The notes under the pieces are model-generated. The model made no database searches. It saw only the letters and a program-made list of their open reading frames with translations, and was not told the origin of the DNA. A stretch of DNA of 6,980 bases from Alphaproteobacteria bacterium (GTDB taxonomy: Bacteria; Pseudomonadota; Alphaproteobacteria; Micropepsales; Micropepsaceae): positions 1 through 6,980 of the forward strand of contig QKCS01000292.1 of NCBI GenBank assembly GCA_003246795.1. Reading direction: 5' to 3'. This document shows, piece after piece, positions 1-6,449 of the stretch. Within the stretch, counting starts at the first letter, position 1. Each line of letters opens with the position of its first letter. The translations under genes were made by a program, and so were the position numbers.

Positions 1-1
1 G

Positions 2-1609
2 ATCGCCTCGTCCTACAAGCGGCCCGACGAGATTCTTGTCGGACTGAACAAGCGCGACAAACGCTGGCACGACCCGTGGCTCGTGAACGTCGTCACGGGC
101 AAGGCGAAGATGGTCCTGAAGAACAAAGGCTTCGCCGCCGTCTTTGCCGACAGCAATCTGAACGTCCGCCTTGCGATGAAGCCCAAGCCCGACGGCAGCA
201 AGGAACTCTATCGCCGCGACGGCAGGACATGGTCGCCGCTGGCCACAATCCCGGCGGCGGACTCGTTGACGACGGAGCCTCTGTTCTTCGCGCCCGGCGA
301 CAAGGCCGTCTACATGGTCGAGAGCCGCGATCGCGACAAGCGCGCGCTCGCCATGCTCGACCTGAAATCGGGGACCACCACCACCGTCGGCGCGTCGTCG
401 AAGTCCGACGTCGCCGAATACATTCACGACCCCGTAACAATGGAAATGCTCGCTTACGCCTCCGAGTACGAGCGCATGAAATGGCATGCGATCAAGCCCG
501 AACTGAAGGCCGACATCGCATTCTTGGACAAGCAAGTGACGGGCTACTGGGAGGTCTTGAGTCAATCGAAGGACGGCAACCTCTGGACCTTGTGGATCGA
601 CAACACCGGCGAGCCGATCAAGTTTGGCCTCTACGATCGCCGGACGCGCACGTTGAAGGCGCTCTTCAGCGCACGTCCGGTACTCGAAGGGACGAAGCTG
701 CCGCGGACGTACGCGAAGGTCATCAAGGCGCGCGACGGTCTGAACCTCGTCAGCTACGTCACCTTGCCCAACGGCGTGGACAAGGACGGCGACGGCATTC
801 CGAGAAAGCCGCTGCCGATGGTTCTTGCCGTCCACGGCGGGCCCTGGTGGCGCGACAGTTTCGCCTACAACCCGCCAGCGACATGGCTCGCGAACCGCGG
901 CTACGCCGTGCTCAGAGTCAATTATCGCGGCTCCACCGGCTTCGGCAAAGCCTTCGTCAATGCCGGCGACATGGAATGGGCCGGCAAGATGCACGACGAC
1001 CTGATCGACGCGGCCGATTGGGCTGTCGCCAAAGGCATCGCGCGAAAGGACAAGATCGCGATCTACGGCGCGTCGTACGGCGGCTATGCGACGCTCGTTG
1101 GCCTGACGTTCACGCCAAAGAAATTCGCTTGCGGCGTCGACATTGTCGGCCCGTCGAATCTTCAAACGATGATCGCAAATCTGCCGCCCTACTGGGCATC
1201 GTTCTTGGACGAGTTCAAACGCCGCGTCGGCGACCCCTCGACGCCCGAAGGACGCAAGCTGCTGAAGGAACGCTCGCCGCTATTTCGCACGGGAAAAATC
1301 CGGCAGCCACTCCTCATTGGACAGGGTGCAAACGACCCGCGTGTCAAACAGTCCGAAGCCGACCGCATCGTTCACGCGATGACCGCCAAGCGACTGCCGG
1401 TCACCTATGTCCTCTATTCGGATGAAGGTCACGGCTTCGCACGACCGGAAAATCGTCTGTCCTTCTTCGCGATATCCGAGCAATTCCTCGCGCAATGCCT
1501 TGGCGGCCACGCCGAGCCGATCGGCGAGGACTTCGAAGGTTCGTCGGTCGCGGTCCCTGCCGGAAAAGAGCACATCCCCGGCTTGAAGGATGCGCTCGCC
1601 CGACCCTAG
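2..1609 (+). CDS. S9 family serine peptidase (prolyl oligopeptidase / acylaminoacyl-peptidase type), 5' partial
   Basis: The reading frame is open from the left edge to a TAG stop and gives 535 visible residues. The true start lies outside the window; the in-frame GTG at 83 and ATG at 110 fall inside conserved sequence (PDEILVGLNKRD is encoded before them). S9 enzymes of this type cleave short peptides or remove N-terminal residues. Visible residues 1 to about 250 fit the end of the beta-propeller that gates the active site. The rest is the alpha/beta-hydrolase domain: oxyanion-loop HGGP at 278-281, nucleophile Ser358 in GASYGGYA, Asp445 in GANDPRV and His477 in DEGHGF. The tail (GSSVAVPAG...HIPGL) looks like a natural family C-terminus, so the 3' end appears intact. 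Full-length relatives are usually around 650-700 residues, so roughly 100-150 are missing, including any signal peptide; cellular location cannot be judged. Exact specificity is not readable from sequence. Confidence 0.95.
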   Translation: MASSYKRPDEILVGLNKRDKRWHDPWLVNVVTGKAKMVLKNKGFAAVFADSNLNVRLAMKPKPDGSKELYRRDGRTWSPLATIPAADSLTTEPLFFAPGDKAVYMVESRDRDKRALAMLDLKSGTTTTVGASSKSDVAEYIHDPVTMEMLAYASEYERMKWHAIKPELKADIAFLDKQVTGYWEVLSQSKDGNLWTLWIDNTGEPIKFGLYDRRTRTLKALFSARPVLEGTKLPRTYAKVIKARDGLNLVSYVTLPNGVDKDGDGIPRKPLPMVLAVHGGPWWRDSFAYNPPATWLANRGYAVLRVNYRGSTGFGKAFVNAGDMEWAGKMHDDLIDAADWAVAKGIARKDKIAIYGASYGGYATLVGLTFTPKKFACGVDIVGPSNLQTMIANLPPYWASFLDEFKRRVGDPSTPEGRKLLKERSPLFRTGKIRQPLLIGQGANDPRVKQSEADRIVHAMTAKRLPVTYVLYSDEGHGFARPENRLSFFAISEQFLAQCLGGHAEPIGEDFEGSSVAVPAGKEHIPGLKDALARP

Positions 1610-1618
1610 TCGCCGCGC

Positions 1619-1847
1619 TACCGCTACCTCCACCTGAAGAGAGCTTGCCGTGACGCTCGGCGACAAGGTCGCCCGCGGCCAGCGCTTGGGACTCGTCTCG
1701 AACGATTTCGACGGCGCGGCGACGACAATCCACCTGCATTTCGAGACGACGATCGCCCTGCCAGACGGCACGACGCAAATCCACCTCGCGCCGCCGCACG
1801 CGTCGCTGGTCGATTCGTACAAGCGGCTTTTGAGGGGAACGCCTTAG
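1619..1847 (+). pseudogene. C-terminal remnant of an M23-type zinc endopeptidase, frameshifted
   Basis: Two short frames together resemble the end of an M23 (lysostaphin/LytM-type) peptidase domain, a family that cleaves peptidoglycan cross-links. Codons from 1619 in frame 2 read YRYLHL, matching the conserved Y-x-H-L strand. From 1638 the match continues in frame 3 as ELAVTLGDKVARGQRLG, then TTIHLHFE with the metal-binding H-x-H, and SLVDSYKRLL to a TAG. A TGA at 1635-1637 blocks frame 3 upstream, so a frame change lies between about 1634 and 1641. The front of the domain, with the first zinc ligands (H-x3-D), is absent: ten bases upstream is the S9 peptidase stop. An unbroken ORF could start at GTG 1650 (65 residues, weak purine-rich GAAGAGAG upstream) and might be translated, but it would lack a working active site. 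The family assignment rests on motif recall, not a search. Confidence 0.65.
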
Positions 1848-2734
1848 AGCGCGACGACCGTCGCCTTGAGCGGCCTTGCCCCCGGCTGCTCCGCCCAGTG
1901 ACGGTCGTTGAACACCTTGCCTTCGAGCCTGACGCGCGTGACCGCCGTCAGATCGAGATCGGCGTAGAGCCACATCGGCTCGTTCATGACGCCCCGCGCC
2001 ACCACGCCGTCGTCCGGGAAACCGAGGTCCGGCGGCCCGTAGACGCCCGCCGCCCCCACGTTGACATTGACGGCCGGCGACCACGGCGCCTCGCCCACGG
2101 TCGGCGACTGCACAACGAAGCACTGATTCTCGAGCGCCCGCGCCTGCGCCCCGACGCGGACGCGATAGTAGCCGTGCGGCGTGTCCGTGCAACTCGGCGC
2201 GAAGATCATCGCCGCACCCGCCTCGCTCATCGCACGCGCGATCAAGGGGAACTCGATATCGTAGCAAATGGCGACGCCGAACGTGCCCGCCTCCGTCTCG
2301 AACACGTTGACTCGGTCGCCGCCGCTGACGCGCCATTGTTCGCGTTCGAATCGCGTCATGATCAACTTCCGCTGCTCGGCCACGCGACCTTTCGGCGAAA
2401 CCACGCGAACGACGTTGTGCGCCACGCCGTCGTCGTCGCGCTCCGGCAAGCTCGCCGCCACGATGTAGACGTTGTGCCGCTCGGCCAGTTCGGCGTGCAG
2501 CGCGTCGATCTTGTTGCGCAGGCCGCCGACGAAGTCGATCGAGCGCTGCAGGTCTTCCCACACCTCTTGCGCAAACGTGCGCGCCAATTCCATCGAACCG
2601 TATTCCGGAAATACCAACAGCCGCGCGCCGCCGCCGGCGGCCTCGTCGACCCAGAGCGATAGCTTGTCGCGATAGGCCTCCCACGACGCGATGGTGTCGA
2701 CCGGATACTGCGCGGCGGCGATGCGTACGATCAT
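1844..2734 (-). CDS. Carbon-nitrogen hydrolase (nitrilase superfamily amidohydrolase, Rim1-like)
   Basis: This 296-residue protein has the nitrilase-superfamily Glu-Lys-Cys triad: Glu44 in VFPEYGSME, Lys123 in EQRKLIMTRFE and Cys158 in GVAICYDIEFP. The family hydrolyses amide or nitrile carbon-nitrogen bonds through a Cys thioester, in the cytoplasm. The N-terminus (VRIAAAQYPV) and the EYGSMEL context resemble the Rim1-like subgroup, whose members are often fused to an N-terminal GNAT domain; none is fused here. The ATG at 2734 is preferred because the family begins right there and AAGG lies 8 bases upstream. An in-frame TTG at 2755 would add seven residues (MRRKAFA). It follows the carbonic anhydrase gene on the same strand by 72 bases and may be cotranscribed with it. 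Its TAA overlaps the stop of the opposing M23 remnant, with no visible terminator between them. The substrate cannot be told. Confidence 0.93.
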   Translation of the reverse strand: MIVRIAAAQYPVDTIASWEAYRDKLSLWVDEAAGGGARLLVFPEYGSMELARTFAQEVWEDLQRSIDFVGGLRNKIDALHAELAERHNVYIVAASLPERDDDGVAHNVVRVVSPKGRVAEQRKLIMTRFEREQWRVSGGDRVNVFETEAGTFGVAICYDIEFPLIARAMSEAGAAMIFAPSCTDTPHGYYRVRVGAQARALENQCFVVQSPTVGEAPWSPAVNVNVGAAGVYGPPDLGFPDDGVVARGVMNEPMWLYADLDLTAVTRVRLEGKVFNDRHWAEQPGARPLKATVVAL

Positions 2735-2806
2735 GGCGAAAGCCTTGCGGCGCAATCTCCGGCATTCGACGCCGCATAGTGGCGCCAGATGACGGCTTCG
2801 CTGTAC

Positions 2807-3409
2807 TCACGCGTGGTCGGCATACGCGAATTTTCCGGTGCTTTGATCGAGAATCTCAAGCTGTCCGTCGAAGATACTGAAACGTGCGCCGGCAAGCTTC
2901 AACGTTCCCGCCTCCATCGCGGCGCCGACGAACGGAAACGCAGCCAGGCGTTCCAGCGACACGCGAATCGCTTCGTGCTCCAGCGCATCGGGATCGCCTG
3001 CCGCCACCCGCGCCTTCGCAACATCGAGCAGATCGACCCACTGCTTCAAGAACACAGTGTCGGCGACCGATTCCACGTCAATAGCGGCCCTGATGCCGCC
3101 GCACTGGGCGTGACCCAGGACCAGGATCAAATTCACTTTGAGCGCCCGCACGGCGAACTCGATCGCCGTGCTCGTGCCCTGCATCATGTTTCCGGCGTGA
3201 AAGGGCGGCACGATATTGGCCACGTTTCGGATGACGAAGAGATCTCCCGGCCGTGCGTCGAAGATCGAGACCGGATCGACGCGGCTGTCGCAGCAGGAGA
3301 TGACGCAAACGCGCGGATCTTGGCCGGCGCTCAGACTCTCATATCGTTCGCGGCGGTCGGGCCAATGGCCGACGCGGAATCGCCGGTACCCGTCGATGAG
3401 TTGGTCCAC
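2807..3409 (-). CDS. Beta-class carbonic anhydrase
   Basis: This 200-residue protein interconverts CO2 and bicarbonate in the cytoplasm. The zinc site is complete: Cys39 of the CxDSR motif (CCDSRVDP), His100 and Cys103 in GHAQCGGI. Asp41 and Arg43 form the usual catalytic dyad. Flanking blocks typical of the family are present: GYRRFR at the N-terminus, RPGDLFVIRNVANIVPP, and GTSTAIEFAVRAL. The length is normal for beta enzymes. The start is a GTG, supported by AAGGCGG eight bases upstream and by the GYRRFR block following at once; no good ATG fits. It sits between the small lipoprotein gene (63 bases upstream) and the carbon-nitrogen hydrolase gene (72 bases downstream), all on the minus strand. 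A perfect 7-bp inverted repeat overlaps its ribosome-binding site (see the separate entry). Confidence 0.96.
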   Translation of the reverse strand: MDQLIDGYRRFRVGHWPDRRERYESLSAGQDPRVCVISCCDSRVDPVSIFDARPGDLFVIRNVANIVPPFHAGNMMQGTSTAIEFAVRALKVNLILVLGHAQCGGIRAAIDVESVADTVFLKQWVDLLDVAKARVAAGDPDALEHEAIRVSLERLAAFPFVGAAMEAGTLKLAGARFSIFDGQLEILDQSTGKFAYADHA

Positions 3410-3414
3410 TGAAA

Positions 3415-3439
3415 CAGCCGCCTTGAAGTGCAGCGGCTG
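3415..3439 (-). promoter_or_regulatory. Inverted repeat covering the carbonic anhydrase ribosome-binding site
   Basis: On the minus strand CAGCCGC (3433-3439) and GCGGCTG (3415-3421) are perfect reverse complements separated by 11 bases. The Shine-Dalgarno-like AAGGCGG (3418-3424) lies partly in the second arm, five bases before the GTG start. In RNA the hairpin would hide part of the site, which could damp or modulate translation. The pairing is seen directly; any regulatory role is inference. A 7-bp repeat can arise by chance in GC-rich DNA. Confidence 0.35.
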
Positions 3440-3472
3440 ACATAGTCCGCATGCCGCGGCTTGTCGAGTTTG

Positions 3473-3721
3473 CTACTCGGGCTTCACCTTGCCTTTGCAG
3501 GCATCCTTGTCCTTGTCATCGCCGTCACAGTCGAGATCGTCATCGTCGTCTTCGTCGGACGATCCGGCAACCGTATCGACGGCCCCCGCCGCCACGTCCA
3601 CGGTCGTCCCAACCGCGGTGGCCGTGACGTCGACGGCCGTCTCGACGACAGTGAAAACCGCACAGCCCGAAGGAATGGCGCCCGCAATCAAGCAGGCGAC
3701 GAACACGAACACGCTGCGCAT
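3473..3721 (-). CDS. Small putative lipoprotein with Asp-rich C-terminus
   Basis: This 82-residue protein has unknown function. Residues 3-19 are hydrophobic and end at Cys20 (AIPSGC), which fits a lipoprotein signal peptide. The Pro at the -3 position is atypical for a lipobox, so lipidation is probable rather than certain. Residues 24-52 are a Val/Ala/Thr-rich stretch with a loose repeat (TAVDVTATAVGTTVDVAAGAVD), of a kind I recall from short uncharacterised envelope proteins of proteobacteria. The tail from 54 is strongly acidic (DEDDDDDLDCDGDD), contains a DxDxDG pattern at 62-67 resembling a calcium-binding loop, and has Cys65 and Cys75. The ATG has GGGAG eight bases upstream. A weak promoter-like pair lies ahead of it. 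It is likely anchored to the envelope facing the periplasm. An opposite-strand ORF here is discussed under rejected items. Confidence 0.6.
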   Translation of the reverse strand: MRSVFVFVACLIAGAIPSGCAVFTVVETAVDVTATAVGTTVDVAAGAVDTVAGSSDEDDDDDLDCDGDDKDKDACKGKVKPE

Positions 3722-3747
3722 GACCCAAACTCCCAGAACCCGTTGGA

Positions 3748-3776
3748 AGTGAACGCCTTGCTTTGATCGCGGTCAA
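3748..3776 (-). promoter_or_regulatory. Candidate sigma70-type promoter for the small lipoprotein gene
   Basis: On the minus strand TTGACC (3771-3776, five of six bases matching TTGACA) is followed after 17 bases by TTCACT (3748-3753, three of six matching TATAAT). It would start a transcript near 3741, leaving a short leader with the GGGAG ribosome-binding site before the ATG at 3721. The -10 box is poor, so this is a tentative call. Confidence 0.3.
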
Positions 3777-3788
3777 CTGCCCGATGGT

Positions 3789-4181
3789 TTACCCTGACGT
3801 ATCGGCTTCTTTCAGCCGCCACGGCGGAAAGCGCCGGATTTCCCCAGCCTTGTAAAGGCAGATCAGGTTGCCCGCCGGATCACGCAGGTAAGCCTCGCGC
3901 CACAACCATCGTTGATCGACGGGATCGCTCTCAAACCTGAGCCCTTGGGCCTTGAACCGGGCAACGGCGTCGTCCAAGTCGTCGTTCTCGAAATAGACCG
4001 TTGTTTCGCGGACCCCGCGCGCCGCCGGATCGAGATGCAGCGAAAACGTAGAGCCGCCGTCCGGACATTCGAACCTCGCGTAGTGGTCGCTGAGTACGAT
4101 CAGCCGCAAGCCCAGCGTGCGGTAGAACGCAACCGACGCCGCGAGGTCTCGCGCCGAAACCGTCACCTGATTGAGCCGCAT
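3789..4181 (-). CDS. VOC superfamily (glyoxalase/bleomycin-resistance fold) protein
   Basis: This 130-residue single-domain protein has the paired beta-alpha-beta-beta-beta modules of the vicinal oxygen chelate fold. The first module opens with RLNQVTVSARDLAASVAFYRTLGL; the second has VYFENDDLDDAVARFKAQG and closes with LRDPAGNLICLY and a tail KAGEIRRFPPWRL. I recall the RWLWREA...ICLY...PPWR block from a recurring uncharacterised VOC subgroup. Classical glyoxalase I metal ligands are not all kept: Gln5 stands where a His is common, and Cys108 where the last Glu usually sits, so lactoylglutathione lyase activity should not be assumed. The ATG at 4181 is chosen over upstream in-frame starts because a strong GGGAGG (4191-4196) lies nine bases before it and the fold begins immediately. 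It is divergent from the AMP-ligase gene and 67 bases ahead of the lipoprotein gene on the same strand. Confidence 0.9.
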   Translation of the reverse strand: MRLNQVTVSARDLAASVAFYRTLGLRLIVLSDHYARFECPDGGSTFSLHLDPAARGVRETTVYFENDDLDDAVARFKAQGLRFESDPVDQRWLWREAYLRDPAGNLICLYKAGEIRRFPPWRLKEADTSG

Positions 4182-4252
4182 CGTTTTTGCCCTCCCGGCC
4201 ACGCATGCGATAAACGCCCTGGAATCGACCGGCGCAAGACCATCGGAACCCA
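4182..4252. promoter_or_regulatory. Divergent intergenic region between the VOC gene and the ligase operon
   Basis: These 71 bases separate two genes transcribed away from each other, so promoters for both directions should lie here or within the neighbouring 5' coding ends. The VOC ribosome-binding site GGGAGG is at 4191-4196 on the minus strand. A minus-strand TTGCGC / 17 bases / TTTATC pair is present but matches consensus poorly. No convincing operator or plus-strand promoter box was seen. Confidence 0.35.
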
Positions 4253-5647
4253 ATGTTTCTTCCCATCGACCGTTTTGGCGCGATCCTGGACAAGACCTCA
4301 GGCGTCTCATGGAATTCGAAGGCCCTCGAAGCAGCAGTCGGCGCACGTGCAGCCGAGCTGAAACGAAGCGGCCTGGCACCCGGCGGCACGACGGCCATCA
4401 CGCACGGCGGCACCGCCCATTTCTTCGCCGACCTCTTCGCCGTTTGGTCGTGCGGCGCGGCGGCGGCATGCCTTGATCCCGCGTTGACCGCCTCCGAACG
4501 CGAAAACGTCATCGCGTTCTGCAAGCCGAAACTCGTGCTGGGCGAGAAGGGCGACCTGGCCGCAAAGAACAATGAGCCCACGCAACGCAACTGGTCGCTT
4601 GACGACGCCGCGCTCATCCTTTTCACCTCCGGCACGACGGGCGCGCCCAAGGGCGTCGTTCTTTCCTTTCGCGCCATCCTCGCCCGCCTCGCGCTCAACC
4701 AATACGAGATCGGGCACGAAACGCTGGCGCGCGCCCTCGTCACCCTGCCTACGCATTTCGGCCACGGCCTCATCGGCAACGCGCTCACGCCGCTGACGGC
4801 GGGCGGCGATATCGTTCTCGTGCCACGCGGCCTTCCGCTCGCACAGGGGCTCGGGAGCTTGATCGATGAACACGCCATCACGTTCATGAGTTCGGTCCCT
4901 TCGCTCTGGCAGATGGCCTTGCGTCTGAGCCCGCAGCCAAAGACGGGAACATTGAAGCGCGTGCACATCGGCTCCGCGCCGCTCTCGGCAGCCTTGTGGT
5001 CGCGCATCGCCGAATGGACAGGTTGCGAGGTCGTGAACTGCTACGGCATCACGGAGACGGCCAATTGGATCGGCGGCGCATCCACGCGCAATCACGCGCC
5101 GACCGACGGCTTGATCGGACGACCTTGGGGCGGTACGGCGGGCGTGAAAACAGAAGACGGAACGATCCGAACGCTGGGCGCCGGCGAAGTCGTGGTGCAA
5201 ACGCCTTCGCTCATGAGCGGATACCTCGACCGCTCCGATCTCACCACGGCGGTCCTGCGCGACGGGTGGTACGCAACGGGCGATCTCGGCGAAGTCGACG
5301 CGGACGGCAACATGCGGCTCACCGGTCGCGCCAAGGACGAAATCAACCGCGCGGGCTTCAAGGTCCAGCCGGCCGAAATCGACATGCTGCTCGACAGTCA
5401 TCCGTCCATCGCCGAAGCCTGCGTGTTCGGCCTGCCCGACGCGGCGAGCGGCGAGATGGTCGCGGCCGCGATCAAACTCGCACCGAACGCATCGGAAGAC
5501 GCCGCCTCGCTCCGCGACTGGTGCCTCAAGCGGCTGCGCCGCGAAGCGACGCCCGAGCGCTGGTTCTTCGTCGACGAAATCCCGAAGACGTCGCGTGGCA
5601 AAGTCAGCCGCGACAACGTCCGCAACGCGCTGATCAAAAAGCCATGA
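4253..5647 (+). CDS. AMP-forming acyl/aryl ligase (class I adenylate-forming enzyme; acyl-CoA or acyl-ACP synthetase)
   Basis: This 464-residue enzyme should activate a carboxylic acid with ATP to an acyl-AMP and transfer it to a thiol, CoA or the carrier protein encoded two genes downstream. The core motifs are in order: P-loop FTSGTTGAPKG (124-134), YGITE (264-268), YATGDLGEVD (340-349), hinge GRAKDEINRAGFKV (358-371) and PKTSRGKV with catalytic Lys450. Both N- and C-terminal subdomains are complete. It is somewhat shorter than the usual 500-550 residues, mainly through a compact N-terminus. There is no signal peptide or membrane segment. The ATG at 4253 has only a weak GGAA close upstream, so start confidence is moderate. 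Its stop TGA (5645-5647) overlaps the ATG of the GNAT gene, implying translational coupling. The substrate is unknown; the free ACP in the same unit suggests loading of ACP rather than general fatty-acid degradation, which is inference. Confidence 0.94.
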   Translation: MFLPIDRFGAILDKTSGVSWNSKALEAAVGARAAELKRSGLAPGGTTAITHGGTAHFFADLFAVWSCGAAAACLDPALTASERENVIAFCKPKLVLGEKGDLAAKNNEPTQRNWSLDDAALILFTSGTTGAPKGVVLSFRAILARLALNQYEIGHETLARALVTLPTHFGHGLIGNALTPLTAGGDIVLVPRGLPLAQGLGSLIDEHAITFMSSVPSLWQMALRLSPQPKTGTLKRVHIGSAPLSAALWSRIAEWTGCEVVNCYGITETANWIGGASTRNHAPTDGLIGRPWGGTAGVKTEDGTIRTLGAGEVVVQTPSLMSGYLDRSDLTTAVLRDGWYATGDLGEVDADGNMRLTGRAKDEINRAGFKVQPAEIDMLLDSHPSIAEACVFGLPDAASGEMVAAAIKLAPNASEDAASLRDWCLKRLRREATPERWFFVDEIPKTSRGKVSRDNVRNALIKKP

Positions 5648-6222
5648 TGCAGAGACCGCAAGGCCGGCCCGTCAACCTGACGACCGAGCGTTTCCTCGTG
5701 CGCAGCCTGGTGCCCGCAGACGCGTGCGACCGCTGGTGCGACTGGTCCGCCGATCCCGACATCATGGACCCGCTCAACGTGCCGGTGCGCCGCGCGTCGA
5801 AAGACGAATTGATGCGCTACATCGCGCGCTTTGACAACGACATCGGCTACCTGATGGGCGTGTTCACGAAGGCGATGTCGCTCTACATCGGCTTCTACAT
5901 GATCGAAGTGAACAAGATGCACGCGACCGCGAACGTCAACCTCGTCATCGGCGACAAGACCTATTGGGGCAAGGGCGTCGTCAACGAAGTGCGCGCGGCG
6001 TTGCTCGACGAGTTCTTCGAGCGTCGCGGCGTCGAGAAGGCCTACGGCACACCGCTCGCCCGCAACTTCCCCGCCGTCTTCAACTATAAGGCCCAGGGCT
6101 GGCGCCTCGAAGGCGTGTTGCGCGGCCAGTGCAAATCCGTCGTCGACGGCTCGCGCCTCGACCAATACCACTTCGGCATGCTGCGCGACGAATGGCGCGC
6201 GCGAAAGGAAAAAGCCGCATGA
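5644..6222 (+). CDS. GNAT family N-acyltransferase (RimJ/RimL-like)
   Basis: This 192-residue protein transfers an acyl group, usually acetyl from CoA, to an amine. The N-terminal strand LTTERFLVRSLVPADA is the usual RimJ/RimL-type opening. The acyl-donor-binding motif is VIGDKTYWGKGVVNEV (101-116), where the WGKG turn corresponds to the pyrophosphate-binding loop. Motif B follows as LARNFPAVFNYKAQGWRLEGVLRG (138-161), with Asn141 and the family's typical aromatic/Gly-Trp pattern. The start ATG at 5644 overlaps the ligase stop (ATGA); a second ATG at 5647 is equally possible. Its own stop overlaps the ACP start in the same way. Being wedged between an acid-activating ligase and a carrier protein suggests that it may take an acyl group from ACP and act on an amino sugar or other small amine rather than a ribosomal protein. 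That role is inferred from context only. Confidence 0.92.
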   Translation: MMQRPQGRPVNLTTERFLVRSLVPADACDRWCDWSADPDIMDPLNVPVRRASKDELMRYIARFDNDIGYLMGVFTKAMSLYIGFYMIEVNKMHATANVNLVIGDKTYWGKGVVNEVRAALLDEFFERRGVEKAYGTPLARNFPAVFNYKAQGWRLEGVLRGQCKSVVDGSRLDQYHFGMLRDEWRARKEKAA

Positions 6223-6449
6223 GCGCGATGTCGACCGCCAAGACCTTATTGGCCGAGGCGCTGGCGCTGCCCGAAGGCGACCTGCCAGCGAACGCGCGCA
6301 TCGGCGCGATCGAACAATGGGACAGTCTCGCCCACACGCGCATCCTGCTCGCGCTCGAAGAACGCCTGGGCGCGCCGCTCGACGCGGAAGAAGCGATCGC
6401 CATCGAAAGCCTCGAGGACATCGCCGCCCTGTTGGTACGGCGCGGCTGA
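6219..6449 (+). CDS. Free-standing acyl carrier protein
   Basis: This 76-residue acidic four-helix carrier has the phosphopantetheine attachment motif DSL with Ser36 (IEQWDSLAHTRILLALEERLG, residues 31-51 overall). The later AIESLEDIAALL matches the last helices of the fold. Size and layout are those of a single-domain ACP rather than a fragment of a synthase. The ATG at 6219 overlaps the GNAT stop (ATGA) and has AAAGGA nine bases upstream; a second ATG at 6228 is possible. It differs from housekeeping fatty-acid ACP, where DSLD..E is typical: here DSLAHTR follows the site, a pattern common in specialised carriers. It likely holds the acyl group made by the ligase for the GNAT enzyme or for enzymes outside the window. 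It needs a phosphopantetheinyl transferase, not encoded here. Confidence 0.92.
   Translation: MSAMSTAKTLLAEALALPEGDLPANARIGAIEQWDSLAHTRILLALEERLGAPLDAEEAIAIESLEDIAALLVRRG

Noticed and set aside
76..1425. 449-codon open frame on the plus strand
   Set aside because: It lies inside the S9 peptidase gene in another frame. It is very rich in Arg, while the overlapping frame carries the complete catalytic triad.
1607..1650. S9 peptidase and M23 piece as a two-domain fusion split by a stop codon
   Set aside because: YRYLHL is in the same frame as the S9 gene past the TAG, but the S9 C-terminus looks naturally complete and the M23 part lacks its front half, so a chance abutment after deletion is more likely than a broken fusion.
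1401..2810. 469-codon open frame on the minus strand
   Set aside because: It overlaps the amidohydrolase in another frame and the S9 gene antisense. The product is Arg/Gly-rich low complexity without motifs, as expected for shadow frames in GC-rich DNA.
3461..3766. 101-codon plus-strand frame starting with a hydrophobic stretch resembling a membrane helix
   Set aside because: It starts at a TTG without a convincing ribosome-binding site, and the hydrophobic run is the mirror of Asp codons in the lipoprotein gene. The rest is Arg/Asn-rich. The minus-strand gene has a good GGGAG and signal peptide, though this small locus is the least certain strand call in the window.
4182..4379. N-terminal extension of the VOC protein to an upstream in-frame start
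   Set aside because: The extra residues have no family match and would cross the ligase start; GGGAGG nine bases before the ATG at 4181 settles the start.
4307..5401. 364-codon open frame on the minus strand, and another at 3931-5007
   Set aside because: Both are antisense to the AMP ligase, whose core motifs are all present, and neither encodes recognisable motifs.
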